Below, piece after piece: positions 52,656 to 61,515 of a stretch of DNA of 64,000 bases. Every line of letters starts with the position of its first letter. Position 1 is the stretch's first letter. The notes beneath the pieces were generated by a model that searched no databases, was not told where the DNA came from, and saw nothing but the letters and a program-made list of their open reading frames with translations. The stretch lies in the NCBI GenBank assembly GCA_029553475.1, contig JAKPKV010000058.1:1-64000 (forward strand). The letters run 5' to 3'. The translations under genes were made by a program, and so were the position numbers. The stretch is from Armatimonadota bacterium. Lineage in GTDB: Bacteria; Armatimonadota; Hebobacteria; CAIYQO01.

Positions 52656-53376
52656 GAAACTGTTTTCAAAGTCTGCGTTGTCGGATCGCGCCGGGCTCTG
52701 GATAGTGGGTCTCATCGCCGTCACCGCCGCGCTAGTCGGTCTGCTCGCGCTGGCCGCGTACCAGCGCTCCCCCTCGCCGTTCACCACCGAGGTGCTGCAC
52801 GGTCCGGTGAATCTCGCGCGCAGCATCGAGCATCACCCGCTGAATATCGCGATCTTCCGGTTGGTCAACCATGCCCGTCATCCGCTGCTCGACTGGATCA
52901 CCGTCGGCATGACCACCATCCAGCTCGGCTGGATGCTGCCCGTCGTCTTCGCCCTCACCTGGCGCTTCCGGCAGGCGAAGCTGGCGCCGCTGGCCGTCGC
53001 GCTGCTGCTGGAGACCGCGCTGGTCATCATCGTGAAGAAAGCCTTCCCGCAGCCGCGGCCGGCGTTCCTCCTGGATGACGTGTACCTCGTTCGCCCGTAT
53101 TTCACCAATGCCTTCCCCTCGGGCGATGTCGCGCTGATGGCGGTGCTGGCCGCTATCCTCGCGCCGGGCGAGCGCCTGCCGCTGCGCGTGCTGCTCTGGG
53201 GCGGCGTGGCGCTCATCGCCTGGCAGCGCATGTATATCGGCGTCCACTTCCCGCTGGATTGCCTGGGGGGCATCGGCATCGGCATCATGGCCGCTGTAGT
53301 GGCTCGGCGCTGGCGGCAGCGCCGCCGGTCGCATACGCGGGAGCCGGCCGCGCCGACCCCCGCGCTGGATGCCTGA
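52648..53376 (+). CDS. PAP2-family membrane phosphatase with PSGD variant motif
   Basis: A 242-residue membrane phosphatase with about six hydrophobic segments, of the group that dephosphorylates undecaprenyl diphosphate or lipid A. Motif 1 is 'KKAFPQPRP' and motif 3 'RMYIGVHFPLDCLGG' keeps Arg, His and Asp. Motif 2 reads 'FPSGDVA', where the usual histidine of PSGH is aspartate. The start overlaps the glycosyltransferase stop; GGAG lies seven bases upstream. Residues 2-8 (TKKLFSK) are encoded by a GAAACTGTTTT repeat end, so the N-terminus appears to come from an inserted element. Confidence 0.85.
   Translation: MTKKLFSKSALSDRAGLWIVGLIAVTAALVGLLALAAYQRSPSPFTTEVLHGPVNLARSIEHHPLNIAIFRLVNHARHPLLDWITVGMTTIQLGWMLPVVFALTWRFRQAKLAPLAVALLLETALVIIVKKAFPQPRPAFLLDDVYLVRPYFTNAFPSGDVALMAVLAAILAPGERLPLRVLLWGGVALIAWQRMYIGVHFPLDCLGGIGIGIMAAVVARRWRQRRRSHTREPAAPTPALDA
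52653..52672. mobile_element. single GAAACTGTTTT repeat end at a stop codon
   Basis: TAA (52653-52655, stop of the glycosyltransferase) is followed at once by GAAACTGTTTTCAAAG, matching the left end of the element at 29336. No matching right end was found downstream, so this is a solo end or a decayed copy. Confidence 0.4.
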
Positions 53377-53390
53377 CCCCTGGCCGTGGT

Positions 53391-56300
53391 TTATTCCCAG
53401 GCCTGCCAGTTGCGCCACACGGGCGGCTGCGGCAGCGCCGTCAGCTCGAAGCGGTGCTCGCCGGGCATCAGCGGCAGGATGGCCGTGCGCCCTGCCGTGC
53501 CGGGCGCATACGTCTGCCCGTCCAGCACATACATCGGCAGGCGGTCCAGCCCCGGCGGCTGCGTGAGGTTCAGGAAACGCCCCAGGCCGGCGTAGCGTCC
53601 GGTGACGCGGTCGGGATGGAACGTCACTTCATACGGGCCATCGCAGCCCCACGCCCGCAGCCGTTGATAGCTGATGGCATCGCCCTCCAGCATCTCGAAC
53701 CGCACGGTGTTCGCCGTCTCGTTGATGGTCACCCGCCCGCGCTTCCCCGTGAAGCGCACGCCATCCTGATCGAAGCTGATGGGCTCGGCGCTGTGGAAAG
53801 TGTAGACCACCTCGTCGCCGCGCGTCAGTTTCGTCACCCCCGGCTGCACCGCGTCCGCCCGGTCGGCAGGTTGCAGCTCGAGAAACGGCTTCTCCGCCAT
53901 GACGACGATGGTCCGCTTCGTCCACCCCTTCAGCGGCAGGATCCGCGTCGCGGGCACCGCGCTTTTGAGCGTCACGCCGCGATACGTCACTTCCCCCGGC
54001 CCTTCGGCGATGACCAGATGCACCGCGTCCGTATAGAAGCGCACGGCGCCGGCTTTCCCGGCGAAGCTGATGTCGCCGCCGGTGTAGGTGAACGGCCGGC
54101 GATTCAGGAAGATCACGTCCGTGCCTTCGCTCGTGACCACCTTCACCACGCCCTCGGCCAGCAGCGTATATTGCGGCAGCGCCTCGCCCGCCGCCTGGGG
54201 GTAGAGCACGGCCAGCACGTCCTGTCCGGCGGGAATGGGGCCGACGGCGCTGACGGCGAGCACTTCCTCGACAGAGATATTCGTGCCTTTGCCGCTGACC
54301 ACCGGCGATCCGGCATGCTGCCAGTTCATCGCGCCGCCGAAATAGAGCGGGCCGATCCGGGTTTCGTCACGGGTTTCCACCGTCACCGCCGCGGGCTGCA
54401 GGACGCGCACGTCGAGCGTCGGCCCATATGGGCTGGCATAGCGCAGGCCAGTGCCGGTGGCGGTCACCGCCTCCTTCTTCGCCGGATTGCGGAGGTACCA
54501 CCAGGTGGGCGGCAGCGCGCTGTTGCCCACGGCGTCAAAACTGTCGCGGAAGAGGAAATAATTCGGCCCGGCCGCCGACCGCCCCTTGAGAAAGGCGATC
54601 TGCCGGGACCAGCGGGTCTGCCCGTACACCACGCCCCCGCGCAGATAATCGAGCGAATCGCCGAACCCGTACGCGTGAATGGCCGAGGTATCGTTCCACC
54701 CCCCGCCGCGGTTCGTGCGGGCGCCCAGGCGGACGTGGCTGTACCAGCCGAACTCTTTATCGAGCGCGATATACGGGTCATGCTGGTGCAGGGGATAGGC
54801 GAACAGGTTCAGCGCGACCAGCGGCGCGCCTTTGCTGTAGAGCACGAAATCCCCCTGGTTGTTGTCGCAGTGGCTGATCATGTACCCCTGGCGATAGGAC
54901 AGATACGTCTCGTTCGGGTCGCCGGCATGGGCGCGCAGGGCGGCGCCGATGCCCGGAATCCACGCGCTGCGGAACATCGGCGGCACGTAATCCGCTTTCG
55001 CCCCGCTCATCAGGTCGGCATGCAGCACGCAGCGCTCGCTGAAACCGGCGTCGTGATGTTCCTGCATCGGGCGGCCGCCCTGGTCCCACGACCAGGCCAT
55101 CGCCGTCGCCAGCGCCGCGTCCTGGTCGCGGATCACCCCGGCGGCCGGCAGCCATTGCGTGGTGATGGCGGTGCCTTCGTGCCCCCACTCCGGCAGCATG
55201 CGCGCCGCGAAGCGCGGGTCGCGCGGCGACAGGAGATACATCGGAAACGCCCCCACGTCGGCGGCTAAACGGGCGACCGAATCCGGCAGGCGATTCGCGC
55301 CTTTCAGCACGTTGGACGCCTGGATGAGATGCGGGGCGCTGGCCGCGTAATAGGAGAGCAGCTCGCTCCATCCGCCGCCCGGCGCGGTGTTCATCGCCAG
55401 CTTGTAGCGCGCGTAATCCGCGGAGACGTCCAGCCACGCCTTCGCCCGCGGGTGATCGGGGATCAGCGCCGCCGTGAAGGTGAGCCCCATGAAGCGGTTG
55501 ATGGGCATATTCGGGTTGCCGAGATGCACCATCGCGCCGCGGGGGTTGAAATCCGGCTCGCTCATCACTTCGCAAGCCGCCGCCAGGTGCGCGCGAAAGG
55601 CCGTGCGCTGCTCCCCGGTCAGCCGGGCGCTGGCGAGCAGCTCATCGGCCGCGCCCGCCCACCCGCACATCTGCGCGTAGCGGAAGCTGCTGATCCACCC
55701 CTCGTTGCGCAGCGCGTGCACCGCCACGCCGTACGGGCCGCTCCAGCAACTGTTGTAGGTCAAGCCTTTCCAGAGCTGCGTATAGCGCGCTTCGTCATCG
55801 GTGAAGTAGAGGAATTTGTTCAATACCTCGCCGCCCGGATGCTCCGCCAGCTTCGGCTTCAACCGTTCCACATCCGCCTTGCTGAAGACCAGCCGGGGAT
55901 AAGTGACCGTCGGATCCTCCGGCCAGTCCAGCACCCAGTCCTTGTAATCATCCAGATTCACGTACCCCTCATAGCTGCGGAAGGCCAGCAGCGCATCATG
56001 GTATTGCAGCGGCCCGGCGATCAGCGCCCACTGCCGCCGGATGAAGGTGAGCGGCTGGGCGGGGTCATATTCGCCGGTGTGCAGCAGGCTGTTCGGGTGC
56101 CGTGCGGCGATGAGCGGCCATTGCAGGGTGATATCGCCTTTCTCGTGCGTGAAGAACATGCCGTTGAAGGCGCTCACCGCCCCGCGCCAGTTGCCGGCAT
56201 GCATCGGCACGACGCCCACGAAGGGCACCGTGCCTTTCTCGGCGCCGGCGACAAGCTGGCGGCCGTCCACCAGCCCCAGGTAATAGGCGTTCGGATGCCA

Positions 56301-57233
56301 GGGGTACCAGACGGCGGTATCGCAGATCTTCGTGAATGGCGCGGTATAGGTGAGTCTGCGGCTGCCATAGTTGCGGTCGGCAAACGGTTTGGTGCTGAAG
56401 CCCACCGCCTGCATGCCGGCGTCGAATCCCTCGGCGCTGCCGCTCAACCGGCCTTCGTTCGTGCGCCAGTAGGCGGTATCCGGCTGCCAGCCGCCGCCGC
56501 TCAATGAGAAGATGGCGCGCAGCGCGTATTCATCGCCGTGTATCGTCAAATCGGACTGCTCGTCTACCCGCACCGCCGGGTCGCCGGCCTGCAGCCGCAG
56601 CGTGCACTGGTAATAGCCGCCGTTGTCGAAACGGTACTGCACACGCGCTTCGGCGAAGAGCGGGCCCTGTTCGCGCACGGCACAGGTGTAGCCGGTCACC
56701 CTCGGCGCCGCCTCCGGATTCGCGGCGAAGAAGATGCTGCCGCCCGTCCAGGCGCCGGTGACCAACTTCACTCCCTGCAGCGGGCCGGGCACAGCGGTGA
56801 TGACGGTGGGGCCGATCTCCGCCGCGCCCTCGCGGGGCAGGCGCACGGCGGTGATGCCGTTGTCCAGGGTGAGGTGCGCATCGGCGCGGGTCACGGCCAC
56901 TGGCGCCGCCGGGGCTGCCGGCTTCTCCGCCAGCAGGCGATAGCGGTAGCCGCCGTTTTTCGCCAGCGAGGCGTAAAATGACACCCGCGCGGAGTTGAGC
57001 GAGCCGTCGGGATGCGTCACGACCCGCCAGAGCTGGCACGGCTGCTCGACGCCGTCGGCATCCACCAGCCGCACGGCATCCGGCCGCGCAATCCCGGCCT
57101 GCAACTCCAGCGGATAGGTCACCAGCGTCTTCGCCCACTCCAGCCCCAGGCGCTCTTCCGCCGCGAACGTCGCCACCGGCTCGGCGGCGAGCGCGAATCC
57201 CGCGCAGATCACCAGCAAGATCAGATAGCGCAT
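53391..57233 (-). CDS. very large secreted heparinase/alginate-lyase-like protein
   Basis: A 1280-residue protein with a signal peptide (about residues 1-17, 'LILLVICAGFALAAE'). The N-terminal 400 residues are beta-rich. The middle (about 420-740) is an alpha-toroid-like region with many Trp and Tyr residues. It is followed by 'YMISHCDNNQGDFVLYSKGAPL' and 'NRGGGWND', resembling the beta-sandwich part of heparinase II/III-type lyases. The C-terminal third is beta-rich. I infer a polysaccharide lyase or related enzyme acting on acidic sugars, but no catalytic residues can be assigned. It lies 21 bases downstream of the SGNH esterase gene on the same strand. Confidence 0.7.
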   Translation of the reverse strand: MRYLILLVICAGFALAAEPVATFAAEERLGLEWAKTLVTYPLELQAGIARPDAVRLVDADGVEQPCQLWRVVTHPDGSLNSARVSFYASLAKNGGYRYRLLAEKPAAPAAPVAVTRADAHLTLDNGITAVRLPREGAAEIGPTVITAVPGPLQGVKLVTGAWTGGSIFFAANPEAAPRVTGYTCAVREQGPLFAEARVQYRFDNGGYYQCTLRLQAGDPAVRVDEQSDLTIHGDEYALRAIFSLSGGGWQPDTAYWRTNEGRLSGSAEGFDAGMQAVGFSTKPFADRNYGSRRLTYTAPFTKICDTAVWYPWHPNAYYLGLVDGRQLVAGAEKGTVPFVGVVPMHAGNWRGAVSAFNGMFFTHEKGDITLQWPLIAARHPNSLLHTGEYDPAQPLTFIRRQWALIAGPLQYHDALLAFRSYEGYVNLDDYKDWVLDWPEDPTVTYPRLVFSKADVERLKPKLAEHPGGEVLNKFLYFTDDEARYTQLWKGLTYNSCWSGPYGVAVHALRNEGWISSFRYAQMCGWAGAADELLASARLTGEQRTAFRAHLAAACEVMSEPDFNPRGAMVHLGNPNMPINRFMGLTFTAALIPDHPRAKAWLDVSADYARYKLAMNTAPGGGWSELLSYYAASAPHLIQASNVLKGANRLPDSVARLAADVGAFPMYLLSPRDPRFAARMLPEWGHEGTAITTQWLPAAGVIRDQDAALATAMAWSWDQGGRPMQEHHDAGFSERCVLHADLMSGAKADYVPPMFRSAWIPGIGAALRAHAGDPNETYLSYRQGYMISHCDNNQGDFVLYSKGAPLVALNLFAYPLHQHDPYIALDKEFGWYSHVRLGARTNRGGGWNDTSAIHAYGFGDSLDYLRGGVVYGQTRWSRQIAFLKGRSAAGPNYFLFRDSFDAVGNSALPPTWWYLRNPAKKEAVTATGTGLRYASPYGPTLDVRVLQPAAVTVETRDETRIGPLYFGGAMNWQHAGSPVVSGKGTNISVEEVLAVSAVGPIPAGQDVLAVLYPQAAGEALPQYTLLAEGVVKVVTSEGTDVIFLNRRPFTYTGGDISFAGKAGAVRFYTDAVHLVIAEGPGEVTYRGVTLKSAVPATRILPLKGWTKRTIVVMAEKPFLELQPADRADAVQPGVTKLTRGDEVVYTFHSAEPISFDQDGVRFTGKRGRVTINETANTVRFEMLEGDAISYQRLRAWGCDGPYEVTFHPDRVTGRYAGLGRFLNLTQPPGLDRLPMYVLDGQTYAPGTAGRTAILPLMPGEHRFELTALPQPPVWRNWQAWE

Positions 57234-57254
57234 GCTGCTCTCCTTCGTGGTTCG

Positions 57255-58292
57255 TTACCCTAACAACCGCCGCAGCACGGGCGCCATGCCCTGTGCGATG
57301 CGCCAGAAACCGAGATCGGTGGGGTGTACGCCGTCCACGGTGCATTCCTCCCAATCCTCGCCAAGGAACGTGGAACCGTCGAGGAAATGCAGGTGCGTAT
57401 CGCCTTGCGCGCGGAGCGCCGCCACGGTGTCCTGTTGAAATGCTTTGCACGCCTCGCGCCCCTCCAGCGCGTCGGCATGCGCCAGCTCGTAGGAGAAGCG
57501 AATCTTCGTCACCACCAGGATGGGCACGGCGGGATGCGCCGCGCGCAGCGCGCCGATGAACGGTATCAGCGTCTCTTTCAGGCGCTCCAGGTGGGCATTC
57601 GCCTCGTAATCGAGCACGAAACACGCGGGATCCGCGATCTCCGCCATGCAGCGCGCCAGCGCCTCGTCGCCCCAGCCATTGCCGGAGAAGCCGAGGTTGA
57701 CCACTTCGCGGTTGAGCCAGCGGCTGAGCAGATTCGTATAGGCCATCCCCGGCCGGTTGGCGCACCCGCCCTGGGTGATGGAGGTGCCGTAGACCACGAT
57801 GGGCCGCGGGTCGGCAAACGGCGCGGGCGGCAGCACCCGCGCGCCCTCGTTCACCCCCACCTCCACCGCCGCCACCCCCTGGTAGAGCGGGAAGTTGAAG
57901 AGCACCGGGCGCACCCCCGCCTCCGGCAGCGTGAAGCGCCAGGTATACGCGCGGTCGGCGGGCGCGAACGCCGCGGTGCGGTAATAGCGCGGCGGGTCGC
58001 CCAGGTAACAATCAAACCCGCTCTGCCCGGTCGCCGGCATGTGGTACATCGCCGACGGCCCCGCCAGCTCTACCCGCAGCGCCAACGTGGTGGCATCGGT
58101 GCGGAAGCGAATCTGCCCGCCGGCGGTGTGGTTCGCCAGCTCATCCACGTCTTGTCGCAACGGCAGCGCCGGCGCCGTCGGCAGCCGGCGATACACCCTC
58201 TCTCGCCCAAACCAGGGAAACCCATGCAGCGCGAGCGCCCCATCGCCGGGCGCGCGCCAGCACAGTGCCGGTTCAGCCACCGTTGCAGTCAT
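57255..58292 (-). CDS. SGNH/GDSL hydrolase (carbohydrate esterase-like)
   Basis: A 345-residue protein: an N-terminal beta-jelly-roll-like region (about 1-160) followed by an SGNH hydrolase domain. Block I with the catalytic serine is 'VVYGTSITQGGCANRPG', block II 'NLGFSGNGWG', block III 'LDYEAN', block V with Asp/His 'DGVHPTDLG'. This layout resembles SsfX3-type and acetylxylan-type deacetylases. No signal peptide is evident. ATG 58292 follows GAGGAG; a start at 58316 is possible. It is followed by the secreted lyase-like gene, suggesting joint polysaccharide breakdown. Confidence 0.88.
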   Translation of the reverse strand: MTATVAEPALCWRAPGDGALALHGFPWFGRERVYRRLPTAPALPLRQDVDELANHTAGGQIRFRTDATTLALRVELAGPSAMYHMPATGQSGFDCYLGDPPRYYRTAAFAPADRAYTWRFTLPEAGVRPVLFNFPLYQGVAAVEVGVNEGARVLPPAPFADPRPIVVYGTSITQGGCANRPGMAYTNLLSRWLNREVVNLGFSGNGWGDEALARCMAEIADPACFVLDYEANAHLERLKETLIPFIGALRAAHPAVPILVVTKIRFSYELAHADALEGREACKAFQQDTVAALRAQGDTHLHFLDGSTFLGEDWEECTVDGVHPTDLGFWRIAQGMAPVLRRLLG

Positions 58293-58396
58293 CGCGGGCT
58301 CCTCGTCAACGGCCAACAGCCGGATAAGCGTATAGCTTTGCCGGTACTATTCGCCGGAGATGTTGCATGCTCCTGCGCCCCCGGTGTCAAAGTGCG

Positions 58397-58422
58397 TTGC
58401 GTATAGGGAGAGGCTTACGCAA
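58397..58422. promoter_or_regulatory. inverted repeat upstream of dinB, candidate operator
   Basis: TTGCGTA (58397-58403) and TACGCAA (58416-58422) form a perfect seven-base inverted repeat with a 12-base spacer, 35 bases before dinB and between divergent genes. It does not match the E. coli or Bacillus LexA box. Confidence 0.4.
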
Positions 58423-58457
58423 TCGTATCGTCGAATGAGATGTAAACCTACCGTACC

Positions 58458-59648
58458 ATGCGCACCATCTTCCACATAGATATGGACGCCTTCTACGCCG
58501 CCGTCGAGACGCTGGATAATCCGGCGCTGGCGGGAAAGCCGGTGATCGTCGGCGGGCGCTCGCCGCGGTCGGTGGTGTCGGCAGCCTCGTACGAGGCGCG
58601 CAGATATGGCGTGCATTCCGCCATGCCGATGGCGCAGGCGCTGCGCCTCTGCCCGGAAGCGGTGGTCATCAGCGGGCGCATGAGCCGGTATCAGGACATT
58701 TCCAACCGGGTGATGGCCATCTTCGTCACCTTCTCCCCCACCATCGAGCCGCTGTCGCTGGACGAAGCCTACCTGGAGATGACCCGCTGGCTGCCGCCGG
58801 GCGAGACGGCGGAGGAGACGGCGCGCCGCCTGCAGGCGACGGTGCGGTGCGAGACCGGCCTCACCTGCTCGGTGGGGGTGGCAAGCGGCAAGAGCGTGGC
58901 GAAGATCGCCTCTGAGCTGAAAAAGCCCTGCGGCCTGGTGGTGGTGCCGCCCGGCGGCGAGGCGGCCTTCCTCGCGCCGCTGCCCATCGGCGCGCTGCGC
59001 GGGGTGGGCGCCGTCACCGAAAAACGCCTGACGGGCTGGGGCATCCGCACCATCGGCGACCTGGCGGGCATGGAAGAAGCGGTGCTGCGCGCCGCCTTCG
59101 GCCGCGCCGGTCCCGACCTGCTGTGCATGGCCCGCGGCATTGACACCAGCCCGGTGATGCCGGAACACGACGCCCAGTCCCTCGGCCGGGAGACGACCTT
59201 CGCCACCGACGTGACCGACCGCGACGTGCTGGAGGCCACGCTGCTGGCGCTGGCGGATGATGTCGCCCGAAGCCTGCGCCGACACGGCATGGTCGCCGGC
59301 GGCGTCACGCTGAAGCTGCGCGACGGCGCCTTCGTCACCCGCACCCGCGCCCGCCAGCTCCCCGATCCCACCGACCTCGCCACCCCGCTCTACGCGACTG
59401 GGAAAGCTCTCCTCGACGGCTGCGCCCCCCTCAAGCCCACCCGCCTCATCGGCATCAGCGCCACCCACCTGACCCGCGACGCCGAACGCCAGCTCTCCCT
59501 GTTCGACGCGGGCGCAACCGCCAAACAGCGCAAACTCGCCGCCACCCTCGACGACATCCGCGCCCGCTTCGGCACAGACGCCGTCCAGCGCGCCCGCCTC
59601 ATAAGACCGAAAGCGCAGGACCGCTCCGCGGACGACCCATTTGCATAA
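58458..59648 (+). CDS. dinB: DNA polymerase IV (Y-family)
   Basis: A 396-residue translesion polymerase. The metal-binding motifs are 'IFHIDMDAFYAAVE' and 'PLSLDEAYLEMT'. The fingers carry 'SAASYEARRYGVHSAMP', and helix-hairpin-helix 'LRGVGAVTEKRLTGWGIRTIGDLA' follows. The little-finger domain ends with a beta-clamp-binding type motif 'QLSLFD'. No Shine-Dalgarno sequence is visible before the ATG, unusual for this window, so expression may be low or regulated. Confidence 0.96.
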   Translation: MRTIFHIDMDAFYAAVETLDNPALAGKPVIVGGRSPRSVVSAASYEARRYGVHSAMPMAQALRLCPEAVVISGRMSRYQDISNRVMAIFVTFSPTIEPLSLDEAYLEMTRWLPPGETAEETARRLQATVRCETGLTCSVGVASGKSVAKIASELKKPCGLVVVPPGGEAAFLAPLPIGALRGVGAVTEKRLTGWGIRTIGDLAGMEEAVLRAAFGRAGPDLLCMARGIDTSPVMPEHDAQSLGRETTFATDVTDRDVLEATLLALADDVARSLRRHGMVAGGVTLKLRDGAFVTRTRARQLPDPTDLATPLYATGKALLDGCAPLKPTRLIGISATHLTRDAERQLSLFDAGATAKQRKLAATLDDIRARFGTDAVQRARLIRPKAQDRSADDPFA

Positions 59649-59650
59649 AA

Positions 59651-59676
59651 GCGCCCACCCCATGCGGAGTGGGCGC
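59651..59676 (+). terminator. hairpin just after dinB
   Basis: GCGCCCAC (59651-59658) pairs with GTGGGCGC (59669-59676), three bases after the dinB stop; no T tract follows. Confidence 0.5.
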
Positions 59677-59697
59677 ATACGTTCACGAGCGCCGGTT

Positions 59698-59745
59698 AAA
59701 AATGGTGACAATCACCCCCAATAATGCGTGACGGTTACCATTTTT
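59698..59745. terminator. bidirectional terminator between dinB and the ribulokinase gene
   Basis: AAAAATGGTGAC (59698-59709) pairs with GTTACCATTTTT (59734-59745) with one mismatch. The A run on one side and T run on the other serve both converging transcripts. Confidence 0.7.
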
Positions 59746-59750
59746 CCGGC

Positions 59751-61424
59751 TTACGCCACCCCCGCCCCGCGCGCCGCGTCGCGAATCGCCAGCAGCGCCT
59801 TCATCACGTCGCGCAGGTCGTCGGCGCCCGCCACGCCGAAGCTATCATGCACGCGCTTGTAGAGGGCGAAGAGCCGGGTATACACGGCCTGATTCGCCGG
59901 GATCGGCGTGAAGATGCGCGCCTGCACGCCGGTCATCGCCGCGGCCGCGGCGCCGAAGTCGGCGTAGGCGCCCGCCGCGACCGCGCCGGCGATGGCCGCG
60001 CCCAGCGCGCAGGTCTGCGCGCTGCGCGAGATGGCCAGCGGGCGGCCCATCACGTCGGCGTAAATCTGCATCACCAGCGGGTTCTTCGCGGAGATGCCGC
60101 CGCAGTTGATGATCTGCTCGACCGCCATGCCGTATTCCTCAAAGCGCTCCATGATGATGCGCGCGCCGAAGGCGGTGGCCTCCACCCAGGCGCGGTAGAG
60201 CTCCGCCGGGGTGGTCTGCAAGGTGAGGCCGAGTACCAGCCCGGTGAGGCGCTGGTCCACCAGAATGGTGCGGTTGCCGTTGTGCCAGTCCAGCGCCAGC
60301 AGGCCGCTCTCGCCAGGGGCGAGTTTCGCCGCGCCGTCGGTCAGTTCCACGTGCCCCTGCCCGCCCGGCTGCAGGTAATTGACGAACCAGTTGAAGATGT
60401 CGCCCACCGCCGACTGCCCGGCCTCCAGCCCGTAGCAGCCCGGCAGGATGGACTCCGGCACGATGCCGCACAGGCCGGGGATATCCGGCAGGTCGGCCGC
60501 CAGCGGCGCCACCATCATGTCGCAGGTGGAGGTGCCGATGATCTTCACCAGCACGCCGGGCGCGATGCCGCTGCCCACGCCGCCCAGGTGCGCGTCGAAG
60601 GCGCCCACCGACACGGGAATGCCCGCCGGCAGGCCGGTCTTCGCCGCCCACTCGGCGCTCAACGCGCCCGCGGCCTGGCCGACCGCGTAGGCGACGTTCG
60701 GCAGCGACGCGCGCACGCGCACCAGCGCCGGGTCCAGCGCAGCGAGGAACTCGGCATCGGGATAGCCGCCCCACGCCGGGTGGAACATCGCCTTGTGCCC
60801 GGCGGCGCAGATGCCGCGCTTGATCGCGCCCGGCGCATCGCTGCCGCAGAGCACCGCCGGCAGCCAGTCGGCGTGCTCCACCCAGGTATAGGCCGCGGCA
60901 AAGACCTCCGGGTTAGCGCGCAGGCAGCGCAGGATTTTCGCCCAGAACCACTCGGCGCTGTAGGTGCCGCCGCATTTCGCCAGGTACTGTGGGCGCATCT
61001 CGGCGGCTTTCGCGGTGATCTCCACTGCTTCCGCGTGGCCGGTGTGGTCCTTCCACAGGTACGCCATCGCCCCCAGCTCATCGGCGAACTCCGCCTTCAG
61101 CGCCAGCGGCGTACCCTCCGCGTCCACCGGAATGGGGGTGGAGCCGGTGGTATCCACGCCCAGGCCGATCACCTGCGCCGGCGAGAAACCCGGCACCGCC
61201 CGCGCCTGCGCCAGCACGTCGGTGATCACCGCCACCGCGCCATCCAGGTAATCGCGCGGATGCTGGCGCGCCAGGTCCGGATCGCGCGGGTCCAGCAGAA
61301 TCCCCATCTCCCCGTGCGGGTAGTTATAGACGCTGGTCGCGATCTCCGCGCCTGTGCCCACTTCCACTAGCAGCGCCCGCACCGAATTGGTGCCGTAATC
61401 CAGCCCGATGGTATACTGCGGCAT
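59751..61424 (-). CDS. araB: FGGY-family kinase, ribulokinase-like
   Basis: A 557-residue ASKHA-fold sugar kinase. The start 'YTIGLDYGTNSVRALLVEVGTG' and the long family length fit ribulokinase rather than xylulokinase. Other signs are 'GLGVDTTGSTPIPVD', the catalytic Asp region 'VGAFDAHLGGVG', the phosphate loop 'KIIGTSTCDMM' and the C-terminal 'ECxGISAKNPLVMQIYADV'-type adenosine site (here 'NCGGISAKN'). It phosphorylates ribulose or a related ketose. The isomerase gene lies 91 bases upstream on the same strand. Confidence 0.92.
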   Translation of the reverse strand: MPQYTIGLDYGTNSVRALLVEVGTGAEIATSVYNYPHGEMGILLDPRDPDLARQHPRDYLDGAVAVITDVLAQARAVPGFSPAQVIGLGVDTTGSTPIPVDAEGTPLALKAEFADELGAMAYLWKDHTGHAEAVEITAKAAEMRPQYLAKCGGTYSAEWFWAKILRCLRANPEVFAAAYTWVEHADWLPAVLCGSDAPGAIKRGICAAGHKAMFHPAWGGYPDAEFLAALDPALVRVRASLPNVAYAVGQAAGALSAEWAAKTGLPAGIPVSVGAFDAHLGGVGSGIAPGVLVKIIGTSTCDMMVAPLAADLPDIPGLCGIVPESILPGCYGLEAGQSAVGDIFNWFVNYLQPGGQGHVELTDGAAKLAPGESGLLALDWHNGNRTILVDQRLTGLVLGLTLQTTPAELYRAWVEATAFGARIIMERFEEYGMAVEQIINCGGISAKNPLVMQIYADVMGRPLAISRSAQTCALGAAIAGAVAAGAYADFGAAAAAMTGVQARIFTPIPANQAVYTRLFALYKRVHDSFGVAGADDLRDVMKALLAIRDAARGAGVA

Positions 61425-61515
61425 GGTCAGTACCTTTCACTCCAAATCGTACGCGTACTCAAAAGCCTCTTCGCGCCTTCCCGACTTCCTGTCTTCGTGC
61501 TTCCCCGCACAGCGC

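Noticed and set aside
53259-55268. 669-codon open frame on the plus strand
   Set aside because: It is antisense to the large secreted protein and overlaps the PAP2 gene end; no motif was found.
58340-58457. LexA box before dinB
   Set aside because: Neither the CTGT-N8-ACAG nor the CGAAC-N4-GTTCG form is present; only a different inverted repeat was found.
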